Shown: positions 1-12,402 of the stretch, piece after piece | Position numbering within the stretch: the first letter of the stretch is position 1 | Layout of the letters: every line of letters begins with the position of its first letter | From: Tubiluchus corallicola | Taxonomy: Eukaryota; Priapulida; Priapulimorpha; Priapulimorphida; Tubiluchidae | Assembly (NCBI GenBank): GCA_030141605.1 | Contig: JAQGDQ010000323.1 | Coordinates: forward strand, 64,001 to 124,000 | DNA length: 60,000 nt | Direction: 5' to 3' | Notes under the pieces: model-generated | What the model was told of the DNA's origin: nothing | What the model saw: the letters and a program-made list of their open reading frames with translations, nothing else | Database searches by the model: none | Program-made: the position numbers and the translations under genes

Positions 1-244
1 AAATGTCACCGGGGCATTTCTCAACATCATCATCGTCACCATCGTGTATTGATTCACTGGCAAGGGATCAGCCCAGCCCATCCATACGGAGACAGACTAG
101 ATAGCGGCTTCAATTTGTAGTTTGAATCTTGCGCATGGGTTACAAATTTACAATCTATGACTAATGAATCTGTAACTAATCGAAGTTCGTATAATACGCT
201 TGACGTACACAAAGACACTGCATAGAGGCGCCACAGTAGAGAGA

Positions 245-350
245 AACTGTTTTTGCTTAGCAGGCAAAGTTAAGCAATGTTAAGTCTCTTCAGTAAATTA
301 GTGGGTGACCACTAGCAGTTGTGAATGCTACACTAACCTGGGATTGGTTA
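245..350 (+). repeat. Possible 5S rRNA-derived SINE fragment
   Basis: The stretch contains GTTAAGCA followed about 25 bases later by TTAGTGGGTGACCAC. This follows the order of the internal control region of 5S rRNA (GCTAAGCA, then TTAGTACTTGGATGGGAGACC). It is diverged and shorter than the copy at 5,260. Weak support. Confidence 0.3.
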
Positions 351-1779
351 CTGAGGTTATAAAATAATGCATTTGAACCTACAATTAAGAAAATTCTGCC
401 AGTTTTGTATCTCATATTAGAAGACTATCCTTGCTAGTAAGTTAAATCCCAGCCTGGAGCACGTCTGTCATGAAGTTGCTATTGGGCATTTTTAGTTCTT
501 TTCAATTCAACAATTTAATAATTCACCATTTCAACTAAACAATTTAATAATCAAGGGTAAATCTTACACAATTGCAGCAGTAAAACAGTTACATTTATTG
601 CTAGTTCCTTTTTATAGTAGCTTACACTAATTAAATTATTCATAACAGTGCACTCAAAATAAATAAAGTTTATACGTTACATGCAAATTTAGTAAAATTA
701 CGCACAAAAAAGTGCCAAACAGCATGCAGGCCTTATTAAAAACTACAGGTCACATAAAAGGTCACATTTTTAATGCAAAAAGCTGGCCCCTGTAGACTTT
801 GAGAATCCAAGCTGCAGTGGAAGTTAAATTCAGCACTGTACATGATGATAGATTTTTATCAGTTTCACGGAGCAGTTGTTGTAGCCGCGCAGATGTGAAT
901 CAGCCCTTAGTCGACTATACGTTTGTCAAATTAGCTTAATTCTGCAAAATTTCATCCCGGAAATATCAGAGACCAGGAAAGCCTTTTCCTGACCTGCATG
1001 CCAAACATTCCGCCGGACGATGCATCCAGGCCACTCTAATCGCTCGGCGCGCTATTATCTTGTTATATGATGCTGGTAAAACGTTTACTCTGTTCCACGG
1101 CAAAGGATTTACAACTAGACGGGTGATGACTAGCATTTACCATGCTGCTGAACGCATTCTCCGCAGCGCAAGAAGTCAAAGAGAAGCCAGTTTAGGCACA
1201 TACACTGAAAAGGCTTCCGTAATGACAAGAACACCACATTCGTTTGCATGTTCGTTGTATAATATAATTATACTAACTGCACACGTTTATCATGTAATTA
1301 ACATGTGTTCATTTTATACGCCATAGTGAACATATTAAACGAGGAACACCGAAAATTTCCCAAAGTTAAAGGAAAATTGGGTGGCCTTTCGTACACTATC
1401 CCCGCTTCTAAAGGAAGACAGGATGTTTTTTCAGGTACTACCTCCACTTTGAAATACTGCGTAGAACTTTTGAAATGCGGGCTCTTTGAAATAACAGCTA
1501 TAATAATGTCAAACTTGTACTTTCTAATATTTATGCAGTTTCCCATACTTAATTAAAATTTGCAGAGTTTTTGTGCATCACATTGAACGTTGTACAATCG
1601 CACGGTATTTCAATTTTTGCTTTCGCAAACGCGTGCAACACGCTATCGTGGAGTGTTTGCACGGTGGAAGATTATGTTCAATTATGATGTCATCACTAGT
1701 TTTTAAGCCATTGTTTACGTTTAAAAATTAAAATATCAAGTTTACTATTGCGTTCACGCATGATCTCCGGAACTTGTGC

Positions 1780-2010
1780 GCAACGTCACAACTGAACACA
1801 TCACAACAAAAACGTACAGAACCTGCTTTTACACAACGTGTAGTACCCATCTAACTAGCAAATGGCGAAATGCATTAACAGCGAAAAATTGCCCGCCCAC
1901 GTAAAATTGGGTTTCTGTAGTTATCCCTTTTTCACGTAAGTCATCTTTAAAAAACTACATGTTCCCTTTTAATTTTTTACACTAGATTGCGGTATAGCTT
2001 AAGACTAAGT
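1780..2010 (+). repeat. Dispersed repeat family A, partial copy
   Basis: The core at about 1848 (CCCATCTAACTAGCAAATGG) recurs with small changes near 38553 and 50587. In all three copies it is followed by a tract ending near 'TTTAAG'. Only the 3' half of the family is present here. No coding capacity was seen; the class is unknown. Confidence 0.6.
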
Positions 2011-2821
2011 CTAGTTTTCTTTTAAATATGAGAGACCCGTAATAATAAAAATGCGCACCTTTAATATTTGAATCTTGAACGGGCTACCATATCATAAGCT
2101 TCTTCACGATTAGGGTACGGTCCAGGACTTCTCGTGCCAGTTAATGGCCCGAGAGGGAAAATTTCAATAGCTTATTTTACTAATTAGCTGATTACTTCTA
2201 TCTACTTTTGCATAATGTAATATAAATATGATAAACTATGTGATAGTTCAACAATGTGGTTACTTTCTGGTTTTGCAGACTACATATTCTAAATTACACA
2301 TTACAACTAAGTGAGATACCAGGCAAGTGTTGAAACGTTTTGTAGCTTTGTTTTAATAACGAATACATTTGATGCAATTGTTCTGCGTTTGAGATAATTA
2401 TTATTCTTGAGATTTTCCACAGAAAAATCTAATGCTGATATTCTGCGTGAATGATTTGCAGACGAATCTATACTATCCACGATGGACGTAGATGCCCAAA
2501 TCTTGCCATGTCAACCAATCAGATTATAGTACAGTTATCATATATCGTATATATCGGATATATCATATATAGTACACTACATTATCATATAGTGCTACAT
2601 GTATTAAGTATTCCAAGCTATTAGCTGAGTAACAAGTGGTTAAGAAGCACGCCAACCCAACCAACACCAGGAAGCAAAAAGGTAATAAGCCAATCTCAGT
2701 TGCTACAGTTCAGAGCCAGTTTTGGACCCTTTTCTAGCACATCAGCCATTTTTAATCAGGGGTGGCAAGCAGTACGTGACAAGTGCTATGCAAAGTAATA
2801 TAATCAACGCAGATAGCAAAC

Positions 2822-3043
2822 TTAGACAGAAGAGTCTGGCAAATCGTGTACGAACAGCAGGAACGAAGTAGGAGCTATTACGAACCCTTGAGGAACACCA
2901 TCATCGACTTCATGTAGAGATAAACATCGTCCTTCATAAATAACTTGCAATTTGCAACTGTCGATGCATAAAGATATTGAATCGAGAGAGTACAGCCACC
3001 TACATCGCATGCTGAAGCTTGCAGAGCAGCCCGCAGACCACAT
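2822..3043 (-). pseudogene. Reverse transcriptase fragment (non-LTR)
   Basis: The minus-strand frame ends with GVPQGFVIAPTSFLLFVHDLP, which matches the conserved non-LTR reverse transcriptase block GxPQGSxLxPxLFxLYxNDLP. The preceding residues (about 45) are compatible with upstream RT sequence. No YxDD box follows, so this is a small broken remnant of a LINE and not an active gene. Confidence 0.65.
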
Positions 3044-4512
3044 CGAAGACTGGACTACGTTAAAGGGTATAACCTAAGCACACCCAGCCGCTCTATTATC
3101 ATGCTGTATAATATGCTCGGTGGAAATTACGACAGCACATCAGCGGTAACGATGTAATTTTCCCCAAACCCTTAAGAATCATTATTCAAGTGAAGCATAT
3201 GTCAAAAACAGTCACCAGATCAGAATACACTTGATCTGGACGTTAATTCCACTCGGTCCACCAACTCATCCATCTATCCATCCAAACCTTCCTCATTCAT
3301 CCCATCTCCTCGTCCATGTACCAAAAAGGCATACCATATTTCACACATGAAATTCTGTGCACACAAGTTAGAGATACCATCAAGACGAAAGAATCTGAGA
3401 AGCAAAATCACAAAAAACTGGTAGCTCAGATTTTTTAACTCTAACGAAGAGTAATTGGAAAGAGAAGTTAAGTCAACCCTACTTGGTAATGGGTCGCCAT
3501 ATGATTCAGAATCATTATTTTTAATACATTATAATTACTGTTCTCATAGTAGTCAAGCACAATGCCCGGAATCGATGTGACAAATGACATCAGTTCACAA
3601 TAATTTATACAAAAACATTATACTACTGCTATACAGAGTTCTACGTAATTTAGCCTAAACTCATTTAATACTTTAATAATGTTCTATAGTTCACTTTATA
3701 CTAGAGACAGCACAACTTGCTCTACACAGCCTCTATTATCTCTTCTCAGCCTTCTTTTGTTCGTGGCGTATTGTAGATTTGGTCGGATCATAAACTAACA
3801 TAAACGACCATAGAACCTCAGTCTTGAGGAAGAATGGTTTTCATTTATTTTGCCAAACACTTCCCAAGAGAGAATAAATCATTTACTAGTAAAAAACTAA
3901 ATTACAGCAACAACAAATTGTAGGCTTTCTATGTGTACGGCCTTAATAACTGCTTAATGGAAGTGGTCAGTGTACACCTTATAATGGACTTGTCACAATA
4001 AACCACACTTATATAGCAGCAGCTGTACTGGCCAGGGACACAATAGAACATCTATTGATTTGATTAGCATTGCAGTATGGCACAGTCTAGGCCTTAATTG
4101 AGTGCAGCTTTGGAGATGTGTGTGTAAGAGAGAGAGGAATCTAGCTATAATAGATAATCCATTAATTATGGCTTCACCAAGGCACCTCAAGCTTATTAAT
4201 GCATATGGCTTCCTTGTTAGATTCACACAAAACTAGCACGCAGATCAAGTAACTCAAAGCGAAAGAGAAAGCAGACATCTACACTAGTGAAGAGCTGGGA
4301 TTTAGGATTTAGAAAACTTAACAGGGCTCATATTGCAATAAAAGCTTCAAGAAATATACCTATATCGATGTGAACTCGCAGGCAAATAATTCTAAAATTT
4401 GTTAATTATTTGTCTCGCGGTGACTCTAGCTTGGTTTTCGTTCTATACATAAAAACTTGGATTCTATGGCAACTGTAAATACATATCTATAATCTGTTAA
4501 CAGCACAATTAG

Positions 4513-4738
4513 CTTATTACCATCATTTCAGTAACAATAAGCAAAGAGTATGTAGATTGTTCACACATTATCACTGTCATTTCAGAAGCAGAAAGCAAAG
4601 ACTATGTATAATGTTTGCACATTAATATTATCAACATCATTTCGGGACCAGTAAGCAAAGGCTATGTAGGATGTTTGTGCATTGTTACCATCATTTCAGG
4701 AGCAGAAAGCAGAGACCATAGAGAATGTCGGTACATTA
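4513..4738. repeat. Tandem repeat, about 54-60 bp x 4
   Basis: Four diverged units each carry CATCATTTCAG or a close variant, then AGCAAAG, a TATG-like stretch and a CATTA end. Unit starts lie near 4513, 4566, 4620 and 4680. Spacing alternates between about 54 and 60 bases, so indels have accumulated since amplification. Confidence 0.65.
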
Positions 4739-5249
4739 TTGATCCTTAGTGGATGGACTCATTACCGTTTGTCATTTTACGCAGTTTCAACATTGGGCAA
4801 ACAAGGTGCGGGAGTGGGTAGTGTCGTGCAGCATGGATGGTGACGGTGGTTTGTTTTTATATTATAAGTGGTAATCAATATACAGCACTATTACAGAAAA
4901 ATGTTGAATGACTTAAAGGAATTGAAGGAATGGCATCGTCTGAAACCAAAATGTGCCCATTTAGCAGATATGTGCAAGTGTGCATAACCCAATGCTTCAT
5001 ATTCTGGACTAGTTAGGTAATATGTAAACTTTGAACAAAGGGTTTAGAAAATAAAGAGGTGTTTCAATTCCTTAATTTTAATCCATAGTAATCACTGTCA
5101 TTTACATAACAATCAAGGCTGTTCCGTAATTAACCTAAGAAACTTGAAATAAAATAATAATTAAAATTAACAAATCGAAAATCGCAATATCGTCAGTAAT
5201 GTCATTTGTATGCATTTGAGATCTGCAATTTTTCGAAACAGCTACGGGC

Positions 5250-5400
5250 AAAAGCCAGTTAAGTGATCGTGGCGTGGACTTGCCTACAATAGTTAAGCAC
5301 TGCCAAGCCTGGTTGGTAGATCCACAGGTGACTACCAGGAAGGCTGCTCTATGGAATTACGGCAGTATCGTCTGGTATACTGCTCCTCGCTAAGAGAAAC
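5250..5400 (+). repeat. 5S rRNA-derived SINE (SINE3-like)
   Basis: Around 5293-5340 the order GTTAAGCACTGCCAAGCCTGG, TTGGTAGATCCACAGGTGACTACC follows the 5S rRNA internal promoter (A box, intermediate element, C box). The rest does not form a complete 5S gene: the start and 3' end do not match and no oligo-T terminator follows at the right distance. A retroposed 5S-derived head is the best reading. SINE3-type elements are known in animals. Confidence 0.55.
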
Positions 5401-5635
5401 TTACACAGTGCCATTTGAACTGTTCAAAGGAAGAGTCGCTAAATAGATTCGCATTAGACTTGCGACTATGCAGACTCGCAATTCTGGCACAAACTACACA
5501 ACAGCTTACACTTTAAACAGAGAGCGTTAAATACAAATTAACTGAACCTTAGCTAGAACAAAGTTTCAAGTTTGAAAAATCATCACTAATTTGATTTCTG
5601 GTCGGAAAATGGAAAATTATCTAAATCATAAGGGG

Positions 5636-5893
5636 CCCTCAGACTAGAGTGCAAAACTTGCTGTGAGTTACTCTCCTGTAGTAAGCACGAGCTGACACTC
5701 AATTCTCTACTCACTGCGAGAAGTGTCAAGAGTAACTCAGTGAGGTGTTCACACTAGAAAAAGTAACTCGACTTGCAACAACTGCCAGAGAGTTTGCAAT
5801 TTCTTGTCGATAGTAACTGGCAAAGCAGTCTATACTTGCGAGTTTGCTGTCAGAGAGATAATTTGTGATATAAAACTCGCTAGTCTGAACGCG
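5636..5893. mobile_element. MITE-like element with CTCAGACTAG ends
   Basis: The left end near 5638 reads CTCAGACTAGAG, and the right end near 5880 reads CTAGTCTGAAC, an imperfect inverted repeat of about 11 bases. The interior is rich in AGTAACTC/GAGTTACT motifs that occur in both orientations. No ORF. Target-site duplication is not clear, so the class is unassigned. Confidence 0.45.
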
Positions 5894-6249
5894 TCAATAG
5901 TGAAATAGTAAATTCACTCATTTAATAAGTTTTAATAAATAACGGTACCTGTATCATATACAGTTGAGATATCCTGTACTCCTCCACGGTGAGTGGGAGA
6001 GGTATCCGATATTCCTTTATCAACATTTTCCTTCACTCTCGAAGCACACCCACTTTTAAAACACTTACAGTACCAGAAATGCTGAATGTAAAATAAGAGC
6101 TGTCTCTGGAGGCGGATCTATGTCTAGGGTGCCTCTTAGTCCAATGGCTGAGCAGTGGGTACTGCTGTCCATAGAGGAAATCTTAAGGCCTGGTAACCAA
6201 CCTGTAATAAATGCAATAGATGTCTTTAAGTTTAATGAATGGAGCAATC

Positions 6250-7850
6250 AGCTATTTCCTTGTAATGGCTAATGCCGCAGAAATCAATTTTGTGAGACAA
6301 TACTCATTGCACACTAGTGTTAATAATCAGTCTCATTTCTATTACCAATCACTGATATTAAAAAATGATCGACGACTGACAGTTTTTGATGGTGTTTGCA
6401 AACATTTGAAAGGGTTGCATCAGTGTGAAATTAGAACTCTAAGCTTATGACTGTTGCTTTACCTCCTATGCTGTTTTACCTCTAACTGAATGCTGTAGGT
6501 TTTTTTAAATTAAATTAAATTGTAAAACTAAATAGCAGAAATGTGTAACAAAGTGTACAAAATCCCATTCTTATTGTATTAAGCAATCATCGATCACGTT
6601 AATTTATTATTGAGCGCTTAGTCGAATGTCGGAGTCGAAGGAGTTTCGATAAAATCCATTAATCGTAACAGGTATCTAAAATGGGTACTGTTACTGCTGT
6701 TACAATTTATAGTGTGTGTCAAAAACTCGCGAAGCCATGTAGGCATCTATAACATTTGTCCATTCAAAAGCAAAATGAGTCAGAACTATAAAAGTTGTGA
6801 AAAAAAGGGGTAATCTGACATGACATGAATGCGGAAGCATCACAAACCTTTCCAAAAGGCAAATCAGGCAACCTAGTTAACCTGGTGAAAAAGAACAGAA
6901 ATTTTCCACCTGCATTTATTTAACATTAAAATTAAACATATATAGCTGAAACACGCATGCATGTTCTTTTTTGCATGATTTGAAATTTTTCTAGAAATTG
7001 AGCACAAAGCTGCTATTTTCTCGAATCCAACCGTTTTTTACAATTATGATAGGAAGATACAAAAAAAATTTGTGGTATTTTGCAACTTTTTGTTTTCTTT
7101 GCCCTCTATTGCCTAATTTTTCTAAATGAAATTGGCATAAAACAAGTGTGTAATGTTTGCACATGTGATTTTTTCTCTCCCTCTGAACTTGATTTCTAGA
7201 TTTTCCTAACAGCAATTAATTTTTAATTTCCAAGTACGGGACTTTCATATTTCGCACTCATTTATATATACGAGGACAAAAGTCAAATCACTATATAGAA
7301 ATTTCTCCTGTGGCCCAACGTAAGCTCATAAATCAATTACTTGATGCGAATCACAATCGCTGCAGACGAATCTGTCGCTCGATTTCCCGCGAGATGTTAA
7401 TGATGACTACGGCAGTCATGCTTTGCCTGCTAATAAGTCTGACACCACAGAGTATTAACGACATAGTTCTGGTAAATGAGCAAACCAAACGTGCTGGTAT
7501 TGTCGACACTAATGACAGCAGTAGCTGACGCTGTCTGCAGCACGTGCATCATCAATACGCATCTATTCTTATTTATACTCGACATGTTTGCTTGGCGGTC
7601 ACCATGCTAATATTGACAGTAAGCAGTTTAGTTGCCGTAGTGCGTATGCTGTGATAATTATAATGTACAGCTAGATGAACATACTCTGTGCTGATGATAT
7701 CTAAGCTATCCAAGTTATTTTGTAAAAACAGTTTGAAACCCAAGTTACGTTAGTTTGGTTTAGATTAGTGTCGAACAGGTGATGCAAAACTTTTGCAAAA
7801 ACTGATGCAAAAACTTTACAAAAACATTTTTTTCTGGATCACAATGTTTC
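6250..7850. other. Intergenic, no supported gene
   Basis: AT-rich sequence. A 72-codon open frame at 7310-7528 on the plus strand has no recognisable domain and no splice context that would support it. Nothing else seen. Confidence 0.5.
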
Positions 7851-7867
7851 GACAGCTTTTTGCACCA

Positions 7868-8064
7868 TTGTCAAGTGCTTAAAAAAATTTAAAAAGACTA
7901 CCAACACATTAATGGAAGAAATTTAATTATTTAAAGCATACAGATACAGTAGTGATACATTAGCCAAATTTCCTATTATTGTGTAACAGTTTAATGATTT
8001 ATTGATTTATTTTGCACAATGTTGCTGATAGTCTTTTTAAATTTTTTCAGGCACTTGACAGCAG
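7868..8064. repeat. Long inverted repeat (hairpin arms about 33 bp)
   Basis: The left arm at about 7868-7903 (TGTCAAGTGCTTAAAAAAAT then TTAAAAAGACTA) and the right arm at about 8029-8061 (TAGTCTTTTTAAATTTTTTC then AGGCACTTGACA) are near-perfect reverse complements, separated by about 125 AT-rich bases. It lies just upstream of a LINE 3' end and may be a foldback remnant or a retroelement terminus. Confidence 0.6.
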
Positions 8065-8345
8065 TGGCAGAAAGAGCTGTCCAAACTGTGCAATTCTGTA
8101 TATAAATGCTTTTGTGACGCCTTCTGCATATACAATTCCTTAATTTTATTTTATAATAAAATTATAAATATATATTTATTGATAAAGCAAGTCTGAAGGC
8201 CTTTCTGGAAGAGAGCAGAACAACTGCTTACTTATAAAAAACCTGCTCATAAATTCAGAAGAAGACTCCAATAAACTAAACTTTAAAAGTGCTTGCAGCT
8301 TTTAGCTATTCATTATAGCTGCATCTCCATTATCAGAAAGACATA

Positions 8346-8750
8346 TTGCTTATGGAACGTGTACAAAGGCGTGCTACAAAAATAATTTTAGGTTGTAAAA
8401 ATTTGACATATTTGGAAAAATCAAAATATTGCAGTCTGACCACGCTTGAATTAAGAAGACACAGTGGAGATCTTACTAAAGTTTATAAAATATTAACTAG
8501 AAAAGAAAACATTTCGCCTGAAAAATTCTTTAATTTAGTATTTGAGTCTAAAGCTAGAGGACATAGTTCAAAACTGTTTAAAGAGCGGTCACGCTTGACA
8601 TTCGTAAATTCATTTACTGTGAGAGTTGTGAATGAATGGAATAATCTGCCTGCCATGGCAATTGTCGCACCAACCGTAGTAGAGTTTAAATCGTTAATCG
8701 ACAATTATTTTGCGCAAAAATATGGGATTTCTATGAGTGTACTCGCTTAA
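8346..8750 (+). pseudogene. LINE reverse transcriptase C-terminus (5'-truncated)
   Basis: The frame encodes 134 residues beginning with the ERVQRRATKIILG block. It continues through LTTLELRRHSGDLTKVYKIL and a VRVVNEWNNLP block, ending in an FKSLIDNYF tail. These are the conserved post-RT segments of Jockey/CR1-group LINE ORF2 proteins. The catalytic YADD domain is missing, so this is the 3' end of a 5'-truncated insertion. The frame is uninterrupted, which suggests it is not very old. Confidence 0.8.
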
Positions 8751-10600
8751 CCCCGAATCATGACAGTATAACAGTATCCATATTTTACTTTTATGGATCC
8801 CATACTGGTGTTTTTGGTCGCTGGTCAGAAACATTCGTAACTGCACTTATAGGCCTGCATTGCACTTTGTTGGAATGAAACAAAGCACTGCTGAAAGTCC
8901 TAATCAATAATACAGCGAGTTTACAAAATCTGCCAATTAATTATTTGTACAAATTGAGCATTTGTTTTCTTTATCTAAAGGAAAATACAAACTGTAAAAA
9001 TTAATAGAACCAGCATTTCAGTTATCCTCTTTTAATTTTTACAAAAAGTGTCAATTGGAAACGTATATAGCTGCTCAACAGATTTTTGGACTTAGAGTTT
9101 TTCTGTACATTAGCGGCTCAGCTTTACCGAATCCCAGCCACTAGTGCACATAGATGCCAATGAGCAATAATTGCTAATTTAAATTTTTGACTCCAACTTG
9201 GGGACTGCAAAAAAGTTGGCATTAAGCGAGTCTGGCGTTATACCAAGACGTATTAATACATACATGTCTATGCAAATAGAGACATGTTGTTTTGCCAAAA
9301 ATTTGGGCATTACGCGAGGTTGGCATTATAAAGGGGGGGGGGCGTTATAACGAATTTTGCATGCAAATTCTGCAGTCTGTTTTTACACTACAGTACAATT
9401 TTATGATAATATTTGAGCAGTCCTGCACGACACACTATAATCACTTCATGGCGACTTACACATAATTTAGCTTCGTTTATTCAACATGCCCTAGACTCTG
9501 TTGCCAATTCAGCCAATTGAGAGCGGGAACTCAGCCGCGTGATTCGTGACAACCACATGGCGAGACAGTTCCTCGTGTGGTTGTACTATCGGGGTCTTGC
9601 GAGTAGGCGAGGTGGGAACCTCGATGTTACAATAGGTAAATATGAATTTGTAGTATGTGTTTTAAGAAATATAGGAGAGAGAAAGAAAGAGTCTCTTGTA
9701 TGTTATACAGACACCTGCAGGTGACGATCTCGTCCACCACTCACTTAATCTCGTCCACTAAAAGGTGGACTGTCCACCCAGGTTGAATAGCACTGCCCTA
9801 GAGTAAAGATCGGAGACGCATTTTTTTTGCCAATCGAATGTCGTCAATTCTAACATGGACCTACTCGAGAATTTTGTTCCTTTTATTGGTACTCAAATGC
9901 AAATGAAACTTTCTTTTGTCTGTCAAAAACAGTATCGTGCAGTTTTTAGCACTCCAAATCTCCAAAGTTAAGCTTACCTGTTTTTTAAATCTGGTGATGG
10001 TCAGTCAGTCACAAATGCTTAATTTCGCGCCAAATACGAAAAAGCACAAATTTATCCTCTACAGCAGTCACTCGGTGAGTTAAACTATCACATTGATTTA
10101 GCCTGATTAGTGATTAACTGTTCATCACTCAATTAAATACGTTTTAACTACTTAAGAATAATCTGCAGGCTGCACTGTGACACTTGCATAATTATTTCAT
10201 CTTTGACTTGGTAATTCAATTTAACTATCTCTCGTTACAATTTCTTCTGCATAATACCTCACAAAAACTAACATAGTTTAGTACTCATAATAATCATCTA
10301 CTAAGATCGAAATCACTCGCCGGATTTTCACTTTGCAAAATGCAGTAAGTTGTAGTTCTGTTTTCGCCCACGTGGTAGCAGATGTATACAATTTTTTGGC
10401 GCCGCCTATCGTCAAAATTTAAAGAATTTCTAATACTGGTTGTCTGCAACAAGCAGACAAGTGCAAATTCTGCATTATGGGGAAGTAGAACAAAATGATA
10501 ATTGTTTTACGCTGCAATAACAAATGAATTTTTGAACTATTCTTTGCTAGCTTTTCAACATGTTTTCTAGTAAAATAAAAATCATTCTGCAAGTGATTAC
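8751..10600. other. Intergenic, no supported gene
   Basis: No supported gene. It contains a 10-base G run near 9333, a CGCGCC-containing patch near 10027, and a GGTTGAATAGCACTGCCCTA end near 9783-9802 that could be a hAT-type terminus, but no partner end was found. The open frame at 9539-9724 has no recognisable domain. Confidence 0.5.
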
Positions 10601-10735
10601 CTGGCCCCAAAGATAATTATCATCTTCATAATTGTAATCGTCCGAAGTAATATGTCTATTGTAGACATTGGGCAGGCAGAATTCTAAAATAACAGAAATC
10701 TGCCCTCAAGATAGGTAAGCACTGCAGGTATCATG
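10600..10735 (-). repeat. 3' end of a non-LTR element (solo 3' UTR)
   Basis: The stretch GTCTATTGTAGACATTGGGC at about 10652 recurs at about 29498, where it forms the 3' UTR side of an old minus-strand retroelement with coding remnants. The surrounding bases (GGCAGAATT... versus AGCAGACTT...) also match. The copy here has no coding part, so it is a heavily 5'-truncated insertion. Confidence 0.55.
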
Positions 10736-11466
10736 GGACCAAATTAGATAATAATCATGGAGTGCAGAACTAATAATTTATAGCAAAAAGAAATCACCTT
10801 ACAATGCTTTCACTTGTTTGTCAGTAGATAGCACTAGACAGTGGACACTCTTTAGTTGAAGCTAGTACATCAATTGTTCAATAATTTTAAACCATTTGAG
10901 ATTAAATAATAAAAATCATAGAAAACAACAACACGTGTCTTTCAGTTGTGATAATGGTATTATTTTCTATTTCCTGCAACAGCTGATAGCTTACAACATT
11001 GTCAACTACTCAACTACTATTACATACACATACAATTAAGTAAATAAGTATAGCTATCATCATAGACAGGTAATAAAATGACTAAGTCTCATCACTACTT
11101 TGTAAGCTTTTTTACATGATTGAAGGGGGAAAAATTTTCCCATGGCAAGATCATAAAAATAATCCTATAATAAATAAATTAACTACATGACAATCATCAC
11201 TAAGAGCACAGATCGTGCACAACCAAACTAATTATCATAAAACAGGATTTAAATCACATTTGCTAATATACGTAAGAAAGAAATTTCAACGTGAAACAAG
11301 TTTCCAAAAAATAATGATATGATTTCCTAAAAGTGTATAGTAGTATATTAGTAAGAGAGCAATTTTAAACAAATTTCCACATTCAAAAATATGTTTACAG
11401 TATAAAAAGTGTTTTTTCAACTACTAAACTTCACAATGCATTTAAAAAACAAAAGTCATTCTACTA

Positions 11467-11826
11467 AGGGATGAACATTCCCAATCAGAAAGCGAGTTCA
11501 AATCGAATGAGTGACTTTTAAACTCGAATTCAACCGAATTTCTAGATTTCATTCCAAATAATCATTAATAAAAAGCAGTTGTGCAAAGATCGTGCATATT
11601 TTTTGATTTTGTTCTGCCCACTAAAAACACTAATATTTGCTTAAAAAGTTTACACAGAAATCCCAGCTAAATTATGTTGATTCATGCCACTTCTAAAGTT
11701 TAAATGACAAAGAACGTATGTAATTGATGTTGTGAAATATTCGAATCCACGAATTTTAGGTTCGAATTGATTTCGAATTAAAAAAACTCATTCGAAGCGA
11801 ATTTGAATGTTCGAAGCTCAGCCCTA
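11467..11826. mobile_element. TCGAA-rich palindromic MITE-like element
   Basis: The left part carries AGGGATGAACATTC and CAAATCGAATGAGT; the right part carries ACTCATTCGAAGCGAATTTG and AGCTCAGCCCT. These are imperfect inverted copies in reverse order. No ORF. The end AGGGCTGAGC on the minus strand resembles common non-autonomous DNA transposon termini, but a target duplication was not resolved. Confidence 0.5.
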
Positions 11827-12402
11827 CGCTGTCTCCTGCTAGATTAACAATAAAACATTTGGTTTATGAAATTTGATTGTTGTTAAATCTCTAAAAGAAG
11901 CCAGGCATTTTCTTCCTAACAAAAAAACTTAACATTACATGTACCACTAACACTAGTCATAAATACAGCTAACAGCGTACGAGTGTATTACACTGCAGCT
12001 TTTCACACGAGTAAATTAAGCTGTTTAAAATGTCAAGAGACAACGAATTTGATCAGGTGAATTAACTAGGTAACCATGAGACTAGCAAAATCTGTAGTAT
12101 TCAGTAATCTCATGGTAGATGTGTCATGAATGCACTTGTGAATGTGAGAAATATAAATATGATTAATAATCTTTGAAAACTCAAAGCAGATCGACATACA
12201 GTATAAAACCCCTAATAAATCAAGGTCACATTTGGCAAACATTCTTACATTTAGCATAAAATTTAATAATTTTAATCAAAAATAATTTAATAAGGAAAAC
12301 AGCTGGATCATGCGATGAGCCAAAATTGACCACCCAAAAATGGTAATGATGATCAGAAATGAAGGAAAAAAGCACTCTTGATGCCTCACAATCATAGATA
12401 TA

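Larger units (their letters stand above)
1..2821. other. Intergenic, no supported gene
   Basis: No open frame here resembles a known family or shows coherent splice sites. The stretch is AT-rich. It holds a possible 5S-like SINE fragment near 245-350, a dispersed repeat A copy near 1780-2010, and a TATATC/GATATA-rich patch near 2530-2600. The short open frames around 1060-1556 overlap on both strands and look like chance. Confidence 0.6.

Noticed and set aside
7310-7528. 72-codon frame as a small gene
   Set aside because: No homology recognised, no upstream signals, and length is within chance expectation.
9333-9342. Run of ten G
   Set aside because: Simple homopolymer; no G-quadruplex-type series of G runs around it.
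9743-9803. Possible hAT-type terminus (GGTTGAATAGCACTGCCCTA)
   Set aside because: No matching inverted end or 8-bp duplication was found, so an element cannot be defined.
10020-10405. E2F-like sites (TTTCGCGCC near 10024, TTTTGGCGCC near 10395) hinting at a promoter
   Set aside because: No coding exon or transcript structure could be found nearby; two short motifs are not enough.
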